From positions 2,356,001-2,420,000 of the forward strand of contig NZ_CP011533.1 of NCBI RefSeq assembly GCF_001704275.1: 64,000 nt of DNA. The letters run 5' to 3'. Position 1 is the stretch's first letter; every line of letters starts with the position of its first letter. This DNA is from Streptomyces noursei ATCC 11455. Its GTDB lineage: Bacteria; Actinomycetota; Actinomycetes; Streptomycetales; Streptomycetaceae. The translations under genes and the position numbers were made by a program. The notes under the pieces are model-generated. The model ran no database searches, was not told where the DNA came from, and saw only the letters and a program-made list of their open reading frames with translations. This document shows positions 51,536 through 60,093 of this stretch, one piece after another.

Positions 51536-52573
51536 ATGCGCTGGGACAATCTGGGAGAAAGCCCATCCGCGCTGTTCGGCAGGGATGCCGTCACCCGAAC
51601 GGTGGACACCCCCGAATTCCGCGGCATCACTTTCCACGAGGTGCGGGCCCGCTCGATCGTCAATCGCGTCCCGGGCGCCTCCCGAATGCCGTTCGAATGG
51701 ACCGTGAACCCGTACCGCGGGTGCAGTCACGCCTGCGTCTACTGCTTCGCGCGCAAGACACACAGCTATCTCGACCTGGACACCGGCCTCGACTTCGACT
51801 CCCAGATCGTGGTCAAGGTCAACGCGCCGGACCTGCTGCGCCGGGAGCTGGCCGGGCCCCGCTGGCGCGGCGACCACATCGCGATGGGCACCAACGTCGA
51901 CTGCTACCAACGCGCCGAGGGCCGCTACGCGCTGATGCCCGGCATCATCGCGGCCCTGCGCGACCACGCCAATCCGTTCTCGATCCTCACCAAGGGCACG
52001 CTGATCCTGCGCGACCTGGAGTTGTTGCGGCAGGCGGCCGAGGTCACCGACATCGGCATCTCGGTCTCCGTCGGCTTCCTGGACCAGGCGCTGTGGCGGA
52101 CCGTAGAGCCCGGCACGCCCGCGCCCGGGCGGCGCCTCGACGTGGTGCGCACCCTCACCGCCCACGGCATCCCCTGCGGGGTGCTGATGGCGCCGGTGAT
52201 CCCGTTCCTGTCCGACGCGCCGGAGCAGCTGCGGGCCACGGTCCGGGCCATCGCGGAGGCGGGCGCCGATTCGGTCACCCCGCTGGTGCTCCATCTGCGG
52301 TCCGGCGCCCGCGAGTGGTTCCTCGCCTGGCTGGGCCACCACCATCCGCACCTGGTGCGCCGCTACGAGGCGCTCTACGCCGGCGGCGCCTACGCCCCGA
52401 CGTGGTACCAGCGCCGGATCACCCGGCAGGTCCACGAGCTGGCCGCCGAGTACGGCCTCGGGCCGTTCCGGCCGGGCCGGGCACGCCGGATCCCACCACG
52501 GCCCGCCGAGCCCGCCACGACCGCGCCCACCGCCGTCGCCGGCCCGGGGGCCACGCAGTTGACGCTGCTGTGA
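51536..52573 (+). CDS. Rv2578c family radical SAM protein (SplB-like)
   Basis: A 345-residue radical SAM enzyme. The CxxxCxxC iron-sulfur motif is in YRGCSHACVYCFARKTHSYLDLD; GTNVDCYQRAEGRYALMPGII and FSILTKGTLILRDLELL are typical of the spore-photoproduct-lyase-like/Rv2578c group. It uses a 5'-deoxyadenosyl radical, probably on damaged DNA or nucleotides; the actual reaction is unknown. AGGAGG precedes the ATG. A LexA box on the promoter places it in the SOS response, consistent with my recollection that mycobacterial Rv2578c is DNA-damage regulated. Confidence 0.88.
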   Translation: MRWDNLGESPSALFGRDAVTRTVDTPEFRGITFHEVRARSIVNRVPGASRMPFEWTVNPYRGCSHACVYCFARKTHSYLDLDTGLDFDSQIVVKVNAPDLLRRELAGPRWRGDHIAMGTNVDCYQRAEGRYALMPGIIAALRDHANPFSILTKGTLILRDLELLRQAAEVTDIGISVSVGFLDQALWRTVEPGTPAPGRRLDVVRTLTAHGIPCGVLMAPVIPFLSDAPEQLRATVRAIAEAGADSVTPLVLHLRSGAREWFLAWLGHHHPHLVRRYEALYAGGAYAPTWYQRRITRQVHELAAEYGLGPFRPGRARRIPPRPAEPATTAPTAVAGPGATQLTLL

Positions 52574-52812
52574 GGGCGGGCCGGTGCGGCGGCGATCGGG
52601 GCGCCGTCCCGGCGATCGCCGATCGCTCACCGCCACCCGCCGCGAACGCGCGGGCGGCGGCCCGGCCGGTGCCGGTGCTGGTGCCGGCCGGGTGAGGTCG
52701 AATGCCGCGCCCGGAGAGTGGTCGGCCGGCGGGGAATCCGGTGGTGAATCCGGTTGGCCGGTGGCCACGACGGATCCGAACCTCAGCCATGGGAACCGGA
52801 CCGGGAGGGGAT

Positions 52813-53165
52813 ATGACAGGAGCCGATGCACGGGGAACGGACGGCGCTTTCGGGGGGACCGCCGAGCAGCCGTCGTACGGGGTGGGCCTACGGGAGATGA
52901 CGGAGGCGGATATCGACGCGGTCGCGGCGGCGCGGGTCCACAGCTGGCAGGCGGCGTACCCGGGGCTCATGCCGCAGGCGTATCTGGACGCGATGGGCGC
53001 GACGGAGGGCGCCCGGCAGCACCGGGAGCGGTTCGCGCGCCGCCGGCCCGAGGCGTGGGAGCTGGTGGCGGAGCGGGCCGGCGAGGTCGTCGGCCAGCCG
53101 CCGGCCCCGCCCGGGACGTCGATCTCGCCCCGGGCGACGGGGAGTTGCCGGCCGGAGCCGGTCAT
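52813..53165 (+). pseudogene. GNAT acetyltransferase remnant
   Basis: A good start (ATG at 52813 with GGGAGGGG at 52803-52810) opens a GNAT N-terminal half: YGVGLREMTEADIDAVAAARVHSWQAAYPGLMPQAYLDAM... ELVAERAGEVVG. After codon 98 the frame loses all acetyltransferase sequence. In the next frame fragments resembling the missing half remain (RDVDLAPGDGEL, GAGHAL), showing frameshift and deletion of the acetyl-CoA site. If translated, the original frame would read on to 53424 opposite the HEAT gene, giving a meaningless tail. Likely inactive. Confidence 0.6.
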
Positions 53166-53198
53166 GCTCTGTCGTCGGTCGGGTTCGCGCCCGGCCCG

Positions 53199-53879
53199 TC
53201 AGCCCGCCGGCCCGGTGCCGCTGCCGTCTCCCCTCGCCCCCTTGGCCGGCACACCGTCCTCGGCCGGCGCGGGCGGGTCCTCATGGACGCCCAGCCGGGC
53301 CAGCGAGGCGGCGGCCGCCGCGGCGAGCCGGGGGTGGGCGGTGGCCGCCCGCAGCGCCGGCACCGCCCGTTTGTCCCCGAGTGCGCCCAGCCCCTCCACA
53401 CAGGCCAGCGCCACCCGCCAGTAGGGGGTGTGCGGGGTCAACAGCCGTTCCAGGGTGGCGATCAGGGCGGGGACGGACTGCGGGGCGCGGAGTTCGACCA
53501 GCAGGCGGACGGGGTGCAGGGCGTAGGCGGTGCGCAGCGGGTTGGTGGCGAGGGCGGCGGCGGCGCGGGCGGTGCGCGGGTCGTTGAGCCTGCCCAGCGC
53601 GTGCGCGGCGGTGGCGCAGCGGACCGGTTCGCGGTAGTTCAGCAGGAGCACCAGGGTCTCGAAGGCGCGCTTGTCGCCGGCGCAGCCGAGGATGAAGGCG
53701 GCGATCTCCCGGGCCCACAGGGGGCGCTCCACCGCGATCAGCATCCGGGCCAGTTCCTCGCGCCCGGCGGGGGTGTTCTTGCGGGCCAGTCCGAGCAGCC
53801 GCTCGTAGGCGACGAGATCCTGCGGTGAGCGGAGTTCGGCCCGCACCCGGTCCGTCAACTCGTGGAATTCGTCTTCCAT
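53199..53879 (-). CDS. HEAT-repeat protein
   Basis: A 226-residue all-helical protein with about four to five HEAT-type repeats (PLWAREIAAFILGCAGDKRAFETLVLLLNYREPVRCATAAHALGRLNDPRTARAAAALATNP... VPALIATLERLL... CVEGLGALGDKRAVPALRAATAHP). Such scaffolds bind proteins or carry PBS-lyase-like functions; no partner is evident. Start at 53879 has GGGGAGCGG upstream; longer readings are unlikely. Its end lies close to the decayed GNAT gene on the other strand. Confidence 0.8.
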   Translation of the reverse strand: MEDEFHELTDRVRAELRSPQDLVAYERLLGLARKNTPAGREELARMLIAVERPLWAREIAAFILGCAGDKRAFETLVLLLNYREPVRCATAAHALGRLNDPRTARAAAALATNPLRTAYALHPVRLLVELRAPQSVPALIATLERLLTPHTPYWRVALACVEGLGALGDKRAVPALRAATAHPRLAAAAAASLARLGVHEDPPAPAEDGVPAKGARGDGSGTGPAG

Positions 53880-54320
53880 TTGCCGCTCCCCTCCCTGCCG
53901 GCCGCCCTGGTTCGCAGGGCGTGGCCGGCACCACAACCTAATGACCCGCCTTACCCCTGGCGCTTCGGTTACCCACCGGTTAACCTGCTGGAAAGAGCAG
54001 CACCCCTGCTCGGGCGGCCTGGTGACGCAGCCGCCGGAGTGTGACGTCGGTTCGGCACACCACCCAGCACCACCGCCGCGCGGGCACCGCAGCCCCGTGT
54101 GGCGACATCCTCACAGCACGCCCCTCAGGGGGGAAGCGCCACGGCCCCGGGACAGAGCCCGCCGCGCTCCTCCACCGCAGGCGCTGCCCGCAGTGCCGTG
54201 GCTCGCCGCGGCCCTTCCGCCGCCGGTCGGCCGCGCGTTGCCGCAGCCCCGCACGTGCGTCAAGCCCTCAGTCGTCACGTTCTCCCCTGCCCTCAGGGGA
54301 ACACCTTCAGGAGTCTCGCG
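53880..54320. other. Divergent intergenic region, 441 bases
   Basis: Near 53966-53985 there is GGTTACCC followed by the palindrome GGTTAACC. A short hairpin CCCCTG/CAGGGG lies near 54287-54300, just before the ribosome site AGGAG (54309-54313) of the dehydrogenase gene. The long leader of that gene may carry regulation. No gene seen. Confidence 0.5.
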
Positions 54321-56153
54321 ATGGGCCGTCAGTCCACCCCTGATCTCTCCACTGCATCCGCAACCGCCTCCCCGGCTCTCTCCACCATCGCCGTCGTCGG
54401 CCTGGGCACCATGGGCACCGGTATCGCCGAGGTGCTGACCCTGGCAGGCCGCGAGGTCGTCGGCATCGACATCGACGAGGCCGCGGTGCGGCGGGCCCGC
54501 GCCGCCCTCGAAGCCGCCACCGCCCGCGCCGTGCGGCGCGAGCGGATCACCGAGCGGGAGCGCCAGGACGCGCTGTCCCGGTTCCGTACGTTCGGCGAAC
54601 TGGCGGCGGCCCGGGACGCCGACCTGGTGATCGAAGTGGTCCCGGAGGACTACGAACTCAAGCGGGAGGTGTTCACCGCGCTGGACGGCATCGTCCGCCC
54701 GGACACCATCCTCGCCACCGGCACCAACGCGCTGTCGGTGACCCGGCTCGCCGCCGACTCCCAGCGCCCCGAGCGGGTGCTCGGCGTCCACTTCTTCAAT
54801 CCGGCACCGGCCATGAAGCTGGTCGAGGTGGTCTCGTCGGTGCTGACCGCGCCGGTCGCGGTCGCCGCCGTCACCGACCTCGCCCGTGAGCTGGGCAAGG
54901 ACCCGATCGCGGTGGGCGACCGCCCCGGGTTCGTCGCCGACGGCCTGCTCTTCGGCTACCTCAACCAGGCCGCGGCGATGTACGAGTCGAAGTACGCGAC
55001 CCGTGAGGACATCGACGCCGCGATGCGGCTCGGCTGCGGCCTGCCGATGGGCCCGCTGGCGCTGCTCGACCTGATCGGCGTGGACACCGCCCGCACGGTC
55101 CTGGAGGCGATGTACGCCGAGTCCCACGACCGGCTGCACGCCCCCGCGCCGATCCTGGGCCAGCTCGCGGACGCGGGGCTGACCGGCCGCAAGGCGGGGC
55201 GCGGCTTCTACACCTACGAGGCGCCCGGCTCCGCGACGGTCGTGCCGGACGCCCAGACGCCGGCGGACGGAACCGACGACGGCGCTGCGGCCGGCCGGCC
55301 GGTCCGCAGCGTCGGGGTCGCCGGCTCCGGGACGATGGCCAGCGGCATCGCCGAGGTGTTCGCCAAGGCGGGCTTCACGGTCGTGCTGGCCGCCCGCAGC
55401 CAGGAGAAGGCGGAGCAGGCCAAGGACCGGATCGCCAAGTCGCTGGCCCGCTCGGTGGACAAGGGCCGACTGACCGCCGAGGCGCGCGACGCGACGCTGG
55501 CCGCGATCACCCCGGCCGGGTCGCTGGACGCCTTCGCGGACGTCGATCTGGCGGTGGAGGCGGTGGCCGAGGACCTGGCCGTCAAGCAGCAGCTGTTCCG
55601 GACGCTGGACAAGGTCTGCAAGCCGGGCGCCGTACTGGCCACCACCACCTCGTCGCTGCCGGTCGTCGCCTGCGCCCGCGCCACCTCGCGCCCGCAGGAC
55701 GTCATCGGGATGCACTTCTTCAACCCGGCGCCGGCCATGAAGCTGGTGGAGGTGGTCCGCACCGTCCTCACCGGCGACGACGTGCACGCCACGGTGCGCG
55801 CGGTCTGCGCCAAGGTCCGCAAGCACCCGGTGGACTGCGGCGACCGGGCCGGTTTCATCGTCAACGCGCTGCTGTTCCCGTACCTGAACAACGCGATCAA
55901 GATGGTCCAGGAGCACTACGCCTCGCTGGACGACATCGACGCCGCGATGAAACTGGGCGGCGGCTACCCGATGGGGCCGTTCGAGCTGCTGGACGTGGTC
56001 GGCCTGGACGTCTCGCTCGCCATCGAGAAGGTGCTGCACGCCGAGTTCCGCGACCCCGGGCTGGCGCCGGCGCCGCTGCTGGAGCACCTCGTCGCGGCCG
56101 GCTGCCTCGGTCGCAAGACCGGCCGCGGCTTCCGTGAGTACGCCCGGCGCTGA
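54321..56153 (+). CDS. Double-domain 3-hydroxyacyl-CoA (3-hydroxybutyryl-CoA) dehydrogenase
   Basis: A 610-residue tandem fusion of two complete 3-hydroxyacyl-CoA dehydrogenase modules (about 20-300 and 328-610), each with an NAD motif (VVGLGTMGTGIAEVL; GVAGSGTMASGIAEVF) and HFFNPAPAMKLVEVV. The C-terminal copy has the full catalytic set Ser445, His465, Glu477, Asn515. The N-terminal copy keeps His157 and Glu169 but has Ala137 and Asp207 at the Ser and Asn positions. It interconverts acetoacetyl-CoA and 3-hydroxybutyryl-CoA, feeding crotonyl-CoA to Ccr encoded 6 kb downstream. AGGAG precedes the ATG. A 16-base-pair hairpin follows. Confidence 0.9.
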   Translation: MGRQSTPDLSTASATASPALSTIAVVGLGTMGTGIAEVLTLAGREVVGIDIDEAAVRRARAALEAATARAVRRERITERERQDALSRFRTFGELAAARDADLVIEVVPEDYELKREVFTALDGIVRPDTILATGTNALSVTRLAADSQRPERVLGVHFFNPAPAMKLVEVVSSVLTAPVAVAAVTDLARELGKDPIAVGDRPGFVADGLLFGYLNQAAAMYESKYATREDIDAAMRLGCGLPMGPLALLDLIGVDTARTVLEAMYAESHDRLHAPAPILGQLADAGLTGRKAGRGFYTYEAPGSATVVPDAQTPADGTDDGAAAGRPVRSVGVAGSGTMASGIAEVFAKAGFTVVLAARSQEKAEQAKDRIAKSLARSVDKGRLTAEARDATLAAITPAGSLDAFADVDLAVEAVAEDLAVKQQLFRTLDKVCKPGAVLATTTSSLPVVACARATSRPQDVIGMHFFNPAPAMKLVEVVRTVLTGDDVHATVRAVCAKVRKHPVDCGDRAGFIVNALLFPYLNNAIKMVQEHYASLDDIDAAMKLGGGYPMGPFELLDVVGLDVSLAIEKVLHAEFRDPGLAPAPLLEHLVAAGCLGRKTGRGFREYARR

Positions 56154-56183
56154 CGCGCGGCGGCGCCCTGGGGCCGGGGGCGG

Positions 56184-56235
56184 CTGGGGCGGGCTGCTGG
56201 AGTCGTCGCACGGTGGTTTCAGCAGCCCGCCCCAG
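56184..56235 (+). terminator. Perfect 16-base-pair hairpin after the dehydrogenase gene
   Basis: Arms 56184-56199 and 56220-56235 (CTGGGGCGGGCTGCTG and its exact complement) with a 20-base loop, 31 bases past the stop. Confidence 0.7.
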
Positions 56236-56298
56236 GTCACCGGGGCCGGAGCGGTACCTCATGCCGCGGGCCGCGAGAATATGCAGTACCTTCCCCAC

Positions 56299-57108
56299 AT
56301 GTCCCAGCCCGCTCGCCCGCAGTCCTCCGACGCCTCCGACCCGCCCACTCCCGGCACCCGCCGGGCGGCCGCCCAACGCCTCAAAATGCGCCGTGAACTG
56401 TCGGCCGCCGCCATGGAGCTGTTCGCGACGAAGGGCTACGAGGCGACCACGGTCGACGAGATCGCGGCCGCCGCGGGCGTCGCCCGGCGCACCTTCTTCC
56501 GTCACTTCCGCTCCAAGGAAGAGGCGATCTTCCCCGACCACGACGACACGCTGGTACGCGCCGAGGCGGTCCTGGACGCCGCCCCGCCGCACGAGAACCC
56601 CCTCGACACGGTCTGCCGCGGCATCAAGGAAGTCATGCGGATGTACGCGTCCGCTCCGGCGGTGTCCGTGGCCCGTTACCGCCTCACCCGCGAGGTACCC
56701 ACCCTCCGGGAGGCCGAGATCGCCTCCGTGGCCCGCTACGAGCGACTGTTCACCCGCTACCTCCTGGGCCACTTCGACGAGGGCGCACACCGCGAGGGCG
56801 ACGACGATCCGCTGCTCGCCGAGGTCGCCGCGTCCGCCGTGGTCACCGCGCACAACCACGTGCTGCGCCGCTGGCTGCGGGCCGGCGCGGAGGGCGACGT
56901 CGAGACCCAGCTCGACCACGCCTTCGAGATCGTCCGGGAGACCTTCGGCGCGGGGATCGGCGCGAGCCGGGCCGCCACCGGGGAGTCCGCGGCGCCGGCG
57001 ACGGTCTCCCGGGAGGGCGAGGTCCTGGTGGCGGTCGCCCGCACGGACGCGCCGCTCGACGAGGTCATGCGCACCATCCGCAAGGCCCTCAAGGACCAAC
57101 GGCGCTGA
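56299..57108 (+). CDS. TetR family transcriptional regulator
   Basis: A 269-residue TetR protein. The HTH is AQRLKMRRELSAAAMELFATKGYEATTVDEIAAAAGVARRTFFRHFRSKEEAIFPDHDD, and the ligand domain is long, with a charged C-terminus (EVMRTIRKALKDQRR). ATG at 56299 follows TACCTT (56287-56292) by six bases, suggesting a leaderless mRNA; an ATG at 56281 is the alternative. Its place inside the ethylmalonyl-CoA block makes it the best candidate regulator of ccr and of the CoA transferase, both of which carry a GGCAC-N3-GTGYC site. That link is inference. Confidence 0.85.
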   Translation: MSQPARPQSSDASDPPTPGTRRAAAQRLKMRRELSAAAMELFATKGYEATTVDEIAAAAGVARRTFFRHFRSKEEAIFPDHDDTLVRAEAVLDAAPPHENPLDTVCRGIKEVMRMYASAPAVSVARYRLTREVPTLREAEIASVARYERLFTRYLLGHFDEGAHREGDDDPLLAEVAASAVVTAHNHVLRRWLRAGAEGDVETQLDHAFEIVRETFGAGIGASRAATGESAAPATVSREGEVLVAVARTDAPLDEVMRTIRKALKDQRR

Positions 57109-57188
57109 CCCGGTCCCGCACCGGCCGCCCCGAGCAAGATCCGCGGAGCGCCTGACGCCCCTGCCCCGCTCGTGCTATCCACGGGAAC

Positions 57189-59675
57189 GTGGAGGACGCG
57201 AGCGGGGCGGAGCCAACTCCGGGCACGCACAACAGGTTCAGTGGTGGGTGGGCGCGGAACGTCTACCAGGCCGGCCAGATCTTCATCGGCCCCTCCGGTG
57301 CCGCTCCCGTCTCCGCCCCCGACTCCCTGCCGCCGCGCCCCAGCCGCTTCTACGGGCGCCGCGACGCGCTGGCCGACCTCCTGACCCGGCTGACGCCCGG
57401 ACGGCCCGAAGAGCCGGCGCGGGTCCTCGCGCTCACCGGCGAGGGCGGGATCGGCAAGTCCGCCCTGATGGCGTTCGCGGCCCATGAGGCGAAGGCGTTG
57501 TTCCCCGGCGGGGTGATCGCCGAGGACGCCGGTGCGCACAGCGGACGGGATCCGCTGGGCACCGAGCAGCTGTTGCGCGGCTATCTCTTCCAATTCGGCA
57601 TTCCCAACGACCAGTTCGCGCCGCACCTGAGCGGCCTTCAGGCCCAGTTCCGCAGGACGCTGCGGGACGCCGCCGGCCCGGTGCTGGTCCTCCTCGACGA
57701 CGCGGTGGCCGAGGACGACCTCACCCCACTGATACCGCCCGACGGCCGGCACCGCCTCCTGGTCACGCTCCGCACCGCGCCCGCCTCGACGGAGGTCACC
57801 GTCCTGCCGCTGCCCTCGCTCGCGCCGGAGCACTCCTTGGAGCTGCTGGCGGCCGCGTCCGTCGCCCCGGTGCCGCCGGCCGAGCTCGCCGAGATCGCCG
57901 AGCTGTGCGGCCATCTGCCGCTCGCCCTGGACGTGGCGGCGGGCCGGCTGCGGGACGCCTCCGACGGCGCCGGCCGGGTGTTGGCGTCGTTACGTCCGCC
58001 GGGCCGGAGACTGGCCGAACTCGACCTCGTACGGCGCGCGTTCACCGCCTCCTACCGGGCGTTGAGCACCGAGGACGCCGGGCTGCTGCGGTACTTGGGG
58101 CTGCACCCCGGTACCGGGATCGACGCCGGTTCGGCCGCCGCCCTGGCCGGCGTCCCGGAGGCGGACGCGGACCGGGCGCTGCGTCGCCTGACCCAGGCAC
58201 ATCTGCTGCACCCGGCCGGCCCGGACGGCCGGGTCCGCTTCCACGACCTGCTGCGCCTCTTCGCACGCGAACTGGCCGACGGGGAAGGGGAGTCCGCGCG
58301 CACTGCCGCCCTGGACCGACTGCTGCACCACTACGGTCGGTGCGCCGCCGAGGCCGAGGACGGGTGGTTCGTCCAGGAGCCGGCGACGCTGACGGCGGCC
58401 GTCGCGGCGGCGGCGGAGCGGGGACTGCACGGCCGGGTGGCTGCCGTCGCCGGCCCGCTGGGAGCCTCCCTGGTGCGCCGGGGGCTGGCGGTGGACGCGT
58501 TGACGGTGCTGCGGCACGGGGTGCTGGCCGCGCAGCGGCGCGGCGACCGCGAGCAGGAGGCGGAGCTGCTGCGGGCGATGCGGCAGCAGTACCGCGCGGT
58601 GGGCCGGGCGGCGGAGGCCGCGGCGTGTGCGGAGGCGGGCCATCTGGCCTGGGTGCGGGCGGGTGTGCAACCGGCCGCGTTCCACGACGACCTGGGCGAA
58701 CAGGCCGCGGACCAGGGGGACTTCGCCGGTGCGGTGCACCATCTGGAACAGGCCCGGACGCGGTGGGCGCGGCACGAGGGGCGGCGGGCGGCCGCCTCGC
58801 TGAGCGCGCTGGGCGAGGCCCTGGAGCAGGTGGGCGAAGCCGATGCGGCGGCCGTGTCGTACTGGCTGGCGGGGCGCACCGCCGCCGATGCCGGGGACCT
58901 CACGGTCCTGGCGCACGTCTGGCTGCGGTTCGCCCGCCGGGCCGACGACCCGCACGACCGGCTGCGACTGATCGAGAGGGGTCTGGACGCGGCGCGAAAG
59001 GCCGGTGACGTCCGGGCGACGATCGAGGCGCTGGCCGCGCAGGCCGGGGCACTGCTGGAGAACGCCCGACCGGCGGACGCCGAGCCGCTGCTCAAGGAGG
59101 CCCTCGACCTGGCCGACGAGCACAATCTCGTGCTGCTCCGGGACCGGCTGCAGGTGCTGGAGCGGTCCCGGCTGAGGCTGGCGGCGGATCCGCCGCACGC
59201 GGAGCGGCTGCCGGCCGAGCTCGCCGACGCCGGGCCGGCGGCGCCGCCCGATGTCCCCGCTCCCCCGGTCCGGCACGCGGCCACCCACGTCCGTCCCATC
59301 CTCCTCCGGCTCTACGCGCTGCCGCTGTGCGCCGCCGTGTGGTCCGCCGGCGCCCTCGCCGGGTCCCTGCCCGACGCCGCCCCGGGCGCGGCGGTGCGGT
59401 GGCTGGCGCAGCTGGGGTTGGCCGGGGCCACCGCGTGGGCCGCCCGGCGGGTGTGGCTCCGCGATCAGGGCAGCCGGGTCGGCGGGGTGGTCGCGGTCGT
59501 GACGCACCGGTTGCCCGCGGTGGGCGCTGCCGCCCTCGTCCCGCCCGCCGCGTGGGCCGCGGGGGCGCCGGTCGAGGCCGTCCCCGTGGCCCTGCTGGCA
59601 CTGCACTCCGCCGCGCAACTGTGGCCGGCGTTCCGGACCCGGCGGCTCCGGCTGCGTCGCCCGGAAATCGGCTGA
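57189..59675 (+). CDS. STAND NTPase (NB-ARC-like) with TPRs and C-terminal membrane segments; contains a TTA codon
   Basis: An 828-residue signal-transduction ATPase. Residues 23-34 ([12 protein letters not shown]) are the short motif that precedes many actinobacterial STAND proteins. The NTPase has Walker A GEGGIGKS at 84-91, Walker B VLVLLDD at 165-171, GHLPLAL at 241-247 and an MHD-like FHDLL near 356. A TPR-type helical array fills about 400-690, and two or three hydrophobic helices lie between 705 and 805. No effector domain is visible. Codon 268 is TTA (57990-57992), so translation should need the bldA tRNA. GTG start, possibly leaderless. Confidence 0.83.
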   Translation: MEDASGAEPTPGTHNRFSGGWARNVYQAGQIFIGPSGAAPVSAPDSLPPRPSRFYGRRDALADLLTRLTPGRPEEPARVLALTGEGGIGKSALMAFAAHEAKALFPGGVIAEDAGAHSGRDPLGTEQLLRGYLFQFGIPNDQFAPHLSGLQAQFRRTLRDAAGPVLVLLDDAVAEDDLTPLIPPDGRHRLLVTLRTAPASTEVTVLPLPSLAPEHSLELLAAASVAPVPPAELAEIAELCGHLPLALDVAAGRLRDASDGAGRVLASLRPPGRRLAELDLVRRAFTASYRALSTEDAGLLRYLGLHPGTGIDAGSAAALAGVPEADADRALRRLTQAHLLHPAGPDGRVRFHDLLRLFARELADGEGESARTAALDRLLHHYGRCAAEAEDGWFVQEPATLTAAVAAAAERGLHGRVAAVAGPLGASLVRRGLAVDALTVLRHGVLAAQRRGDREQEAELLRAMRQQYRAVGRAAEAAACAEAGHLAWVRAGVQPAAFHDDLGEQAADQGDFAGAVHHLEQARTRWARHEGRRAAASLSALGEALEQVGEADAAAVSYWLAGRTAADAGDLTVLAHVWLRFARRADDPHDRLRLIERGLDAARKAGDVRATIEALAAQAGALLENARPADAEPLLKEALDLADEHNLVLLRDRLQVLERSRLRLAADPPHAERLPAELADAGPAAPPDVPAPPVRHAATHVRPILLRLYALPLCAAVWSAGALAGSLPDAAPGAAVRWLAQLGLAGATAWAARRVWLRDQGSRVGGVVAVVTHRLPAVGAAALVPPAAWAAGAPVEAVPVALLALHSAAQLWPAFRTRRLRLRRPEIG

Positions 59676-59811
59676 CGCCTCACCCGAATGGCGTAATCGG
59701 CCCTGCGCACACCACCCGCGCACAACCCACCACGCACCGGAACGAACCCTCCCCCCATCGGCCCATCCATTGCTCATGCGTGCCGACCAAATGACATCTG
59801 AGAGAAATTCT

Positions 59812-59848
59812 TGGCACTCAGTGTCTTGTCGGCTGGCACGCGGTGTCA
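59812..59848. promoter_or_regulatory. Twin operator repeats at the ccr promoter
   Basis: TGGCACTCAGTGTCT (59812-59826) and TGGCACGCGGTGTCA (59834-59848), 22 bases apart. Both are imperfect versions of the TGGCAC-N3-GTGCCA palindrome found at 34940-34954 before the CoA transferase gene. Confidence 0.6.
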
Positions 59849-59854
59849 TACGTT
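59826..59854 (+). promoter_or_regulatory. Promoter of the ccr operon
   Basis: -35 TTGTCG (59826-59831), 17-base spacer, -10 TACGTT (59849-59854). The second operator repeat fills the spacer. Confidence 0.55.
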
Positions 59855-59952
59855 GGGGGTGTCCGGGCGGCCGGCGCAACCATCCAACCGTGGGCGTGCC
59901 GACTGTCCCCACAAGCACTTTGTGCGCCCGGACGCCTGCGTCACAGGCACTC

Positions 59953-59972
59953 CCCCCGGCCACCGCCGGGGG
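59953..59972 (+). promoter_or_regulatory. Strong hairpin in the ccr leader
   Basis: CCCCCGGC (59953-59960) and GCCGGGGG (59965-59972) with a 4-base loop, about 120 bases before the start codon. It could pause or end transcription in the leader; no T-run follows. Confidence 0.45.
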
Positions 59973-60093
59973 TACCCCAAACCGCGCTCACCCGCGCAAT
60001 GCCGAGCACCACCGGCCGAACCGACGGCAGTTCCTCGCACCACCCCCGACGTTCCCTCAAGCCGTTCCATACGTGCTTCGCCGGAGGCATACC

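Larger units (their letters stand above)
59676..60093. other. Promoter and long leader of the ccr operon, 418 bases
   Basis: Contains two operator-like repeats (59812-59826, 59834-59848), the promoter at 59826-59854 and a leader of about 230 bases with a strong hairpin at 59953-59972 and smaller ones before it (GCCTG/CAGGC near 59936-59950). I looked for a B12 box and did not find one. Confidence 0.6.

Noticed and set aside
59855..60093. Cobalamin riboswitch before ccr and the B12-dependent mutase
   Set aside because: The downstream mutase needs B12, but I found no B12-box-like sequence or the conserved core; the leader only shows simple hairpins.
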